A stretch of 43,076 nt of DNA from Phoronis australis (Eukaryota; Phoronida; Phoronidae). The notes under the pieces are model-generated. The model was not told the DNA's origin. It worked only from the letters and a program-made list of their open reading frames with translations, and ran no database searches. Positions 38,701 through 43,076 of the stretch are shown here, one piece after another. Within the stretch, counting starts at the first letter, position 1; each line of letters opens with the position of its first letter. The position numbers and the translations under genes were made by a program. The stretch is taken from positions 551,330 to 594,405 of the forward strand of contig NMRA01000154.1 of assembly GCA_002633005.1 (NCBI GenBank), given 5' to 3'.

Positions 38701-39378
38701 CGCGTGCGCGTGACACGAGCGTTCTGTTTTCAAAACGACGAAATACTTTTCATTGTTAGAAAAGGCGGAGAGTTACACAAGAAAATGACGTTTATTGCAT
38801 TGTTTTTCACTTAAACGGCTGTAACGGGAAAGGTGAGTGTCGATTGACTCCCAGATTTTGCATGCACACCGTCCGGTTTTTAGCTTTACATGTTGATACA
38901 AGTTTCACGGTGCGGTGACGAGCAGAACTACCCAGGCTGTGTGCAATTTCAGGGTCTATGGAAGAAATACACACAGTGGGACCTAGCTGTATTTTGACGA
39001 CAGTCTTCATACAGCTAGCTGGCTGGCTAATACTAGCAACTGAGTTAAAGAAATTTCAATCTCCCAAACAAAAACGCAAGCAACCAAACTTACTTCATAA
39101 CAGAGTAACATACTAGTAACAATGTGTCTACAAATTACATGATTCACAACAAATCATATACCCGTGTCAAACACCAGGAGATCATTTGACTCGACATTGT
39201 CGCCGTCTGCTGTTCGTGTCACTCCACCAAACACGAAAAGTTTGCCACCAACAGAACAAGCGACGTGACCGTCTCGCGGCGGGTAGGGGTTAACCGTGTT
39301 TAGAGCGTTCCAAGACACGCTGATGTCGTTATCCAGACGCTCTCCATATTTAACTGCACCACTCTGTTCATTGCCCAT
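32594..39378 (-). CDS. Six-blade kelch-repeat beta-propeller protein, complete, 8 exons
   Basis: Exons in transcription order: 39378-39162, 36986-36834, 36130-36000, 35487-35379, 35046-34894, 34263-34108, 33438-33190, 32742-32594. All junctions are GT..AG and in phase; 1317 nt, 438 aa. Six kelch blades are visible from the VFGG/LFGG/ILGG doublets followed by FD-T-W: near residues 45-78, 96-128, 148-208, 226-260, 278-312 and 331-365. Blade 3 carries an acidic insert (EDDDYEDEGDQEGAEF). The start MGNEQS has a strong context (A at -3, G at +4); the tail after about 390 is Pro/Gln-rich. Kelch propellers are protein-interaction scaffolds. There is no BTB, F-box or membrane segment. The overall style is nearest to KLHDC1/2- or RABEPK-type proteins, but I cannot name the ortholog. 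Confidence 0.92.
33190..33438 (-). CDS. Kelch exon 7 (residues 307-389), blade 6
   Basis: Encodes SLEWLQPKTSGNPMHACGCH, DQLVVFGGSGDF and HGDLFTVSTRECIQYTLPVG. It continues past the last blade into a non-kelch segment. Acceptor TTTCAG, donor GTGAGA, phase 1. Confidence 0.93.
34108..34263 (-). CDS. Kelch exon 6 (residues 255-306), blade 5
   Basis: Encodes KKWLTDLKVSGRQPEPRSFH and VVILGGRSQDNKHFNDFHIF. The acceptor is a purine-rich CATAG preceded by CTTT; donor GTAGAA. Ends in phase 1. Confidence 0.94.
34894..35046 (-). CDS. Kelch exon 5 (residues 204-254), blade 4
   Basis: Encodes ETRTWTQPMHMNLGVPTPRA and LVIFGGRDQQCRRNDLHIFD. Acceptor TTTCAG, donor GTGAGT, ends in phase 1. Confidence 0.95.
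35379..35487 (-). CDS. Kelch exon 4 (residues 168-203), acidic insert of blade 3
   Basis: Encodes IDDISGGNTEDDDYEDEGDQ followed by EGAEFGWFNELFVLDT. The acidic run sits in a loop between strands of blade 3, and the second half restores the kelch pattern. Acceptor TCTAG, donor GTAAGG. Confidence 0.9.
36000..36130 (-). CDS. Kelch exon 3 (residues 124-167), blade 3 first half
   Basis: Encodes HWSPVETQGRGPSPRDKLRS and SNIYVFGGFGPKSAEED. Acceptor TTCAG, donor GTAAGT, ends in phase 0 just before the acidic insert. Confidence 0.93.
36302..36507. repeat. 41-42 bp tandem repeat, 5 copies (kelch intron 2)
   Basis: AACAATGCTTGTAAATAATA recurs at 36302, 36344, 36385, 36426 and 36467. Copies differ mainly at TTCTTG/TTTTTG and in one or two bases of spacer. 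It lies in the intron between kelch exons 3 and 2. Confidence 0.95.
36834..36986 (-). CDS. Kelch exon 2 (residues 73-123), blade 2
   Basis: Encodes TGSWSKVEVKGEVPAPRSSA and SNLFLFGGLSHACGWFEDVY. Acceptor ACAG, donor GTAATT, phase 1 at both ends. Confidence 0.93.
36987..39161 (-). other. Kelch intron 1 (2.2 kb)
   Basis: Contains a 173-codon minus ORF (38353-37832) with no kelch or other known motif. A CACCAAATAAAYGCC block recurs near 37930 and 38170, so this is probably an old repeat. CpG-containing DNA at 38400-38960 resembles a dispersed element rather than an exon. Confidence 0.5.
39162..39378 (-). CDS. Kelch exon 1 (residues 1-72), blade 1
   Basis: ATG at 39378-39376 in an ACAATGG context. 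Encodes PYPPRDGHVACSVGGKLFVF with GG and NDLLVFDT. Donor GTATAT, phase 1. A possible Gly at residue 2 (MGNEQS) invites an N-myristoylation check; Gln at position 5 makes it a guess. Confidence 0.9.
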
Positions 39379-39440
39379 TGTTTTTCCAGTGGAGGAGACA
39401 AATTCTCGAAATCTATGCTGTGTCACAACAAAATTGATGT

Positions 39441-39463
39441 TTTCCCGCAATATTATTTCCCGC
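39441..39463 (+). promoter_or_regulatory. Pair of E2F-type sites upstream of the kelch start
   Basis: TTTCCCGC occurs twice, at 39441-39448 and 39456-39463, 63-85 bp upstream of the kelch ATG. Both match the E2F consensus TTTSSCGC. The spacing and position suggest cell-cycle-linked promoter control; this is inference. Confidence 0.5.
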
Positions 39464-39489
39464 GTTTTGTTGCATGTCGGTAGTTAATC

Positions 39490-40880
39490 TACATAAATTT
39501 TTACTAAAATTTTCCAGACTATGAAAAGAATCTTGCAAAGAATATTTAAAAGAGACCAACCAAAGTAAATAAAAAAATAATATTTTTGACTTATACCTTA
39601 AACTTAAAGTTTTACGTTTCCGTAAATTTCTTGGATTCTTTTACGGAAATTACCGAGCGTACATGTTTTGATCGGAAAGTTGATGGAGAACGGATAGGTA
39701 CGTTGCTATTTTTGTTCGTTTTAATTTCCCAATTCATGAATTAGGATGGGCCTTTTATTTCAGTTAAAAGGCATCCGTATCATAATTTATATCTGAGGAA
39801 TCAGATTACTCATTGCCTGTGACGATCAACTTAAAGATTTATAACAGAAATCGTGAAAATTTGAGGTAATTCCTTTCTGCGTAAAAACATGGTTGATGAA
39901 TCATGTTGCGGCCTGACCTCATTTGCGGTTGGGACATAACAGCTCACTCGTGTTTACAAACCATCTGTTTGCGGTTTACATGAGGAAGTGTTATTTAGTT
40001 TGGTCGTTGATTACCCCGTCTTATATCACCATCACACTTGAATGTGATGCGAAATAATTTATTCTGGCCATTTAAGCAACATTTCACTGATTACAGACAA
40101 TCGTTACAAGACAAAGTCGTCGTGTCTTTGTTAAACAATGTTTTTGTTCTCTGTGCTTTGCCTGGTCTTTGATTCTTATCACCCTCACCTGGAGTTGGTA
40201 CCTACATGTCCAAAAGGAAAGAAACAAACATTTTTGTATCATCAAAGATTTCAGATATCTTCAGATGCGAATAATTTTCTTGTCTGGGTGTTATAAAAAT
40301 TCCTAACTTACATTTTCTTCAATATTCCAATGTTGGGAATAATGAAACACTGGATAATGAAACATGGAAATATGGATAACATCAGAGTGTGCTAACAGAT
40401 ACTTCTCAACTTTCTATGTTTGAAGTGTACGGTGATTGTTTACAATATGACGACATTGACTTACACAAATGATTTTGGTATCGTGCGATTCCTCTCAACG
40501 TTATCTTTCCAAAAATATATGAATGTTTTCCCTACCGCGATTCCTCCGTATTTTATTGTCGAATTTCGGGTCGCACTATTTCCCGATTGACACCGCCATG
40601 TTAGCTCAACTCAAGATTACAGCGACTCCTGTTGTTAATGAATGAAACAGCATCATTGGTTCTGAATGGTGTTTGCCCGCTCAAGATTCCCGCTAGTTTT
40701 CCCGACATAATTTGGAGGAACAAGCAGCGGCATTTCACCTTTTCCAATTTTTTATAATTGTGACTATTTGACCATTTTTCCACGAAAATTGTTTGAAGTG
40801 AAACCCTGTTCACCAATTGGGACCTCAAGAACAACCTCCTCTTTTTCGCGGATTCTTGCTAGCAGATGCGTACCAGGGTC
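39490..40880. other. Region upstream of the kelch gene
   Basis: No coding exon recognised on either strand. Presumably kelch 5' flanking DNA with AT-rich stretches. Confidence 0.5.
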
Positions 40881-40882
40881 AC

Positions 40883-41677
40883 CAGAGCTCGACATAACGA
40901 GCTGCAGGTCGCATTTGCGACCTGAAATTTGGAAATGCGAGCTGAGATTTTTGTCAGCTCGTATCAAGTCGCAAAATGCGACCTGAAATTTCCAACGAAT
41001 GCGAGCTGAGTGTTTGCACTTCTCGGCAAATATGAAGCAATTCTTTTGTTAATCCGACCGTTATTTGGTTGTTGCCAAATCCAAGTTCAAAAGAACACTA
41101 ACCGAGAACAGCCCTCCGAGTGATTTGTAAGCTAGTTGCGTGAACATGGGATATGCAGAATCGATCTTTGATACGTCTGATTGGCTAACATTTTCGGCCA
41201 CTTTTGCAAATTTCCGGATTCGCCGAACAAGTTTCGGGCAACTGCATAACAAGCTGGTCACTAGACCTATCAAAATCCCAGATACTTTTTCAACGGACAT
41301 TTTCTCCCTTTTCACATCGCAAACTTAGCTACTCGAATGCACATGTCAGCTAGAGAGCACTGATTCAACTTTCACGTCGGCAACTTGCCTTGCGCTTTAG
41401 AGCCTTTCAATGGCGGTCGTGAAGAACAGTAACACCGTACCTGCATGAAGTAACTCAATTTTGCGATCTGAAATTTGTGAGTATTTACTGCTGCAGGTAA
41501 CAGCATAATCTAAACATTTTCTCGATGATCTAAAAAAATCAATTTTGGCGCGTAAAAATGTCGGGAAATTTTTGCGACCTGGCATTTATGAATGCGAGCT
41601 GGATTTTGAAAATACGACCTGGGATTTTGGCTGGGTCGCAAAATGAGACCTGGTGATTTTAATAGCGTCGAGCCCTG
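40883..41677. mobile_element. Degenerate TIR element with GCGACCTG/GCGAGCTG motifs
   Basis: Left end CAGAGCTCGAC and right end, reversed, CAGGGCTCGAC form 11-bp inverted termini with one mismatch. Next to each end lie several palindromic or repeated TCGCAAAATGCGACCTG- and ATGCGAGCTG-type blocks. No target duplication or transposase was found. Probably another non-autonomous DNA transposon family. Confidence 0.5.
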
Positions 41678-41679
41678 CA

Positions 41680-42750
41680 GTGCAAATCGCTGGAAAATTT
41701 CTGGGCAAGATTGGTATCTTATTTTCACCACACCTCTATTACGGTGTTCTCCTGTTGCATCTAACTTGTTCGGTTGTGTAGCACAACAACAAGTTGAGCG
41801 GATGACCCTTGTAGCCAATATCTTACATGGCTGATTAGGTCCATTCTGGCATTTATGATTCACACTGATTGATGGAGGGTCAGCTCAGCCTGTTCAATAA
41901 TTGCTCTAATCTCGTCTATCTAGCCTGACTGGGCTGTGCTATTAAAAATAAAATTTATTTCATAAAATGTTTGAACATGAACCAAAAACATTTCTGACTT
42001 CTTCATCAAATACTGATCACGTTTAGTTTTTGAATCACCAAAATTACCCAACTACAACCGAAGTTAAAATCTATTCCTGTTCGAACTTAACACACTGAGT
42101 TTGACTGTGTTCACAGGTAGTTGGTAATAAGTCTGGTACATAATTGGCATGCATGTTGTCATTCAAAACAAAATACTGTGCTGGGCAGTTAACAAAGGAG
42201 TAGATGTTATCACAACTCCTCTATGTCTACTGAAAGGGAGAATGCCCTGCACTGGAGTCAGAAACTTTTACTTTTAGGCAGTGCTAAGCTTACATGGACT
42301 GGGTGATTAGCAGAAGCTATCAAGCACTAATCTTCATTTAGACCACAAAGATTTTGAGAAATAAGGGCATTCACAACAATGTTGTCTCATGCATGTAAAA
42401 TGAAAAAAGGATACTTTTACTAATTATTTTTGTCGGAAATTGATGAGATTTTAGTGTTTACGATAGTTACACGTGTATTTGGTGTACTTTTTGTTACACA
42501 GCTTGAGGTTCAGCTGTGAAGCAAAGTGTCAATAAGAAACATAACGGACAAGCAGGTTAAAATACTTGCTTTATTTCGAGACCACATGTCTCATCTTCAG
42601 GCAATATGTAAAATGAAGATAGGAGACTGTACAATAAGTAGGAACTAGTATTTATCAGGCTATAATAAAAAGGTGCAGTCATGTCTTCACTCAAGTTTGT
42701 GTCAAAACATTTGTGTCAGTGAAGGACTGCTATCGTACTACACATGATAT
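41680..42750. other. Non-coding DNA
   Basis: No gene supported. A minus-strand hairpin CTGAAGATGAGAC..GTCTCGAAA (42600-42570) resembles the hammerhead-like cores seen in intron 4. Confidence 0.4.
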
Positions 42751-42754
42751 ACAT

Positions 42755-43076
42755 GTATAGTATGTCTGGCAGCTGTCTATGTATCTTTGTCTGTCAGTAC
42801 ATGATCTCTACATGAAATACATTTGTATAGTATGTCTGGCAGCTGTCTATGTATCTTTGTCTGTCTGTCAGTACATGATCTCTACATGAAATACATTTGT
42901 ATAGTATGTCTGGCAGCTGTCTATGTATCTTTGTCTGTCTGTCAGTACATGATCTCTACATGAAATACATTTGTATAGTATGTCTGGCAGCTGTCTATGT
43001 ATCTTTGTCTGTCTGTCAGTACATGATCTCTACATGAAATACATTTGTATAGTATGTCTGGCAGCTGTCTATGTAT
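42755..43076. repeat. 74-bp minisatellite truncated by the window end
   Basis: GTATAGTATGTCTGGCAGC recurs at 42755, 42825, 42899, 42973 and 43047. The first unit is 70 bp (one TCTG fewer), the rest are 74 bp. The array continues past the right edge, so copy number is unknown. Confidence 0.97.

Overview
This is an intron-rich metazoan nuclear segment, AT-rich with many minisatellites and non-autonomous transposon fragments. It most resembles a marine invertebrate genome; an invertebrate deuterostome such as a hemichordate or amphioxus is plausible, but I cannot fix the phylum from this sequence. There are no prokaryotic features. Two protein-coding genes can be reconstructed completely from splice sites, reading phase and family conservation.

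Gene 1 (plus strand, 2741-29066) is a long-tailed class I myosin, co-orthologous to vertebrate MYO1E and MYO1F. I assemble 26 coding exons whose phases all match, giving 1091 codons (1090 aa plus stop). The order is motor, one clear IQ motif, TH1 lipid-binding tail, Pro/Lys-rich TH2 and SH3. The predicted first exon contributes only the start codon. Introns range from about 0.16 to 2.7 kb. The 3' UTR ends near an AATAAA at 29802.

Gene 2 (minus strand, 39378-32594) is a kelch-repeat beta-propeller protein with 8 coding exons and 439 codons (438 aa plus stop). It has six kelch blades and a very acidic insert in blade 3. Two E2F-type sites lie just upstream of its start. The two genes are convergent (tail to tail), with about 3.5 kb between stop codons, and nothing suggests shared function.

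Region by region: 1-2740 is myosin upstream and promoter DNA (one N at 2194, a perfect CRE at 2591). 2744-28989 holds the myosin introns with tandem repeats, a Penelope-like GIY-YIG fragment, an inverted repeat with a hammerhead-like core and a hAT-like MITE. 29067-29825 is a 3' UTR with a 21-bp array of CArG-like palindromes. 29826-32408 is intergenic and includes a second MITE of the same family. 32594-39378 is the kelch gene with a 41-bp array in an intron. 39500-43076 is non-coding, with a degenerate TIR element and a 74-bp minisatellite cut by the window end.

The most unusual structure is a 69-bp tandem array at myosin exon 4. The splice acceptor plus the start of the exon is present four times, and the three upstream copies all carry the same in-frame stop. 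I see no wholly new multi-gene system in the window.
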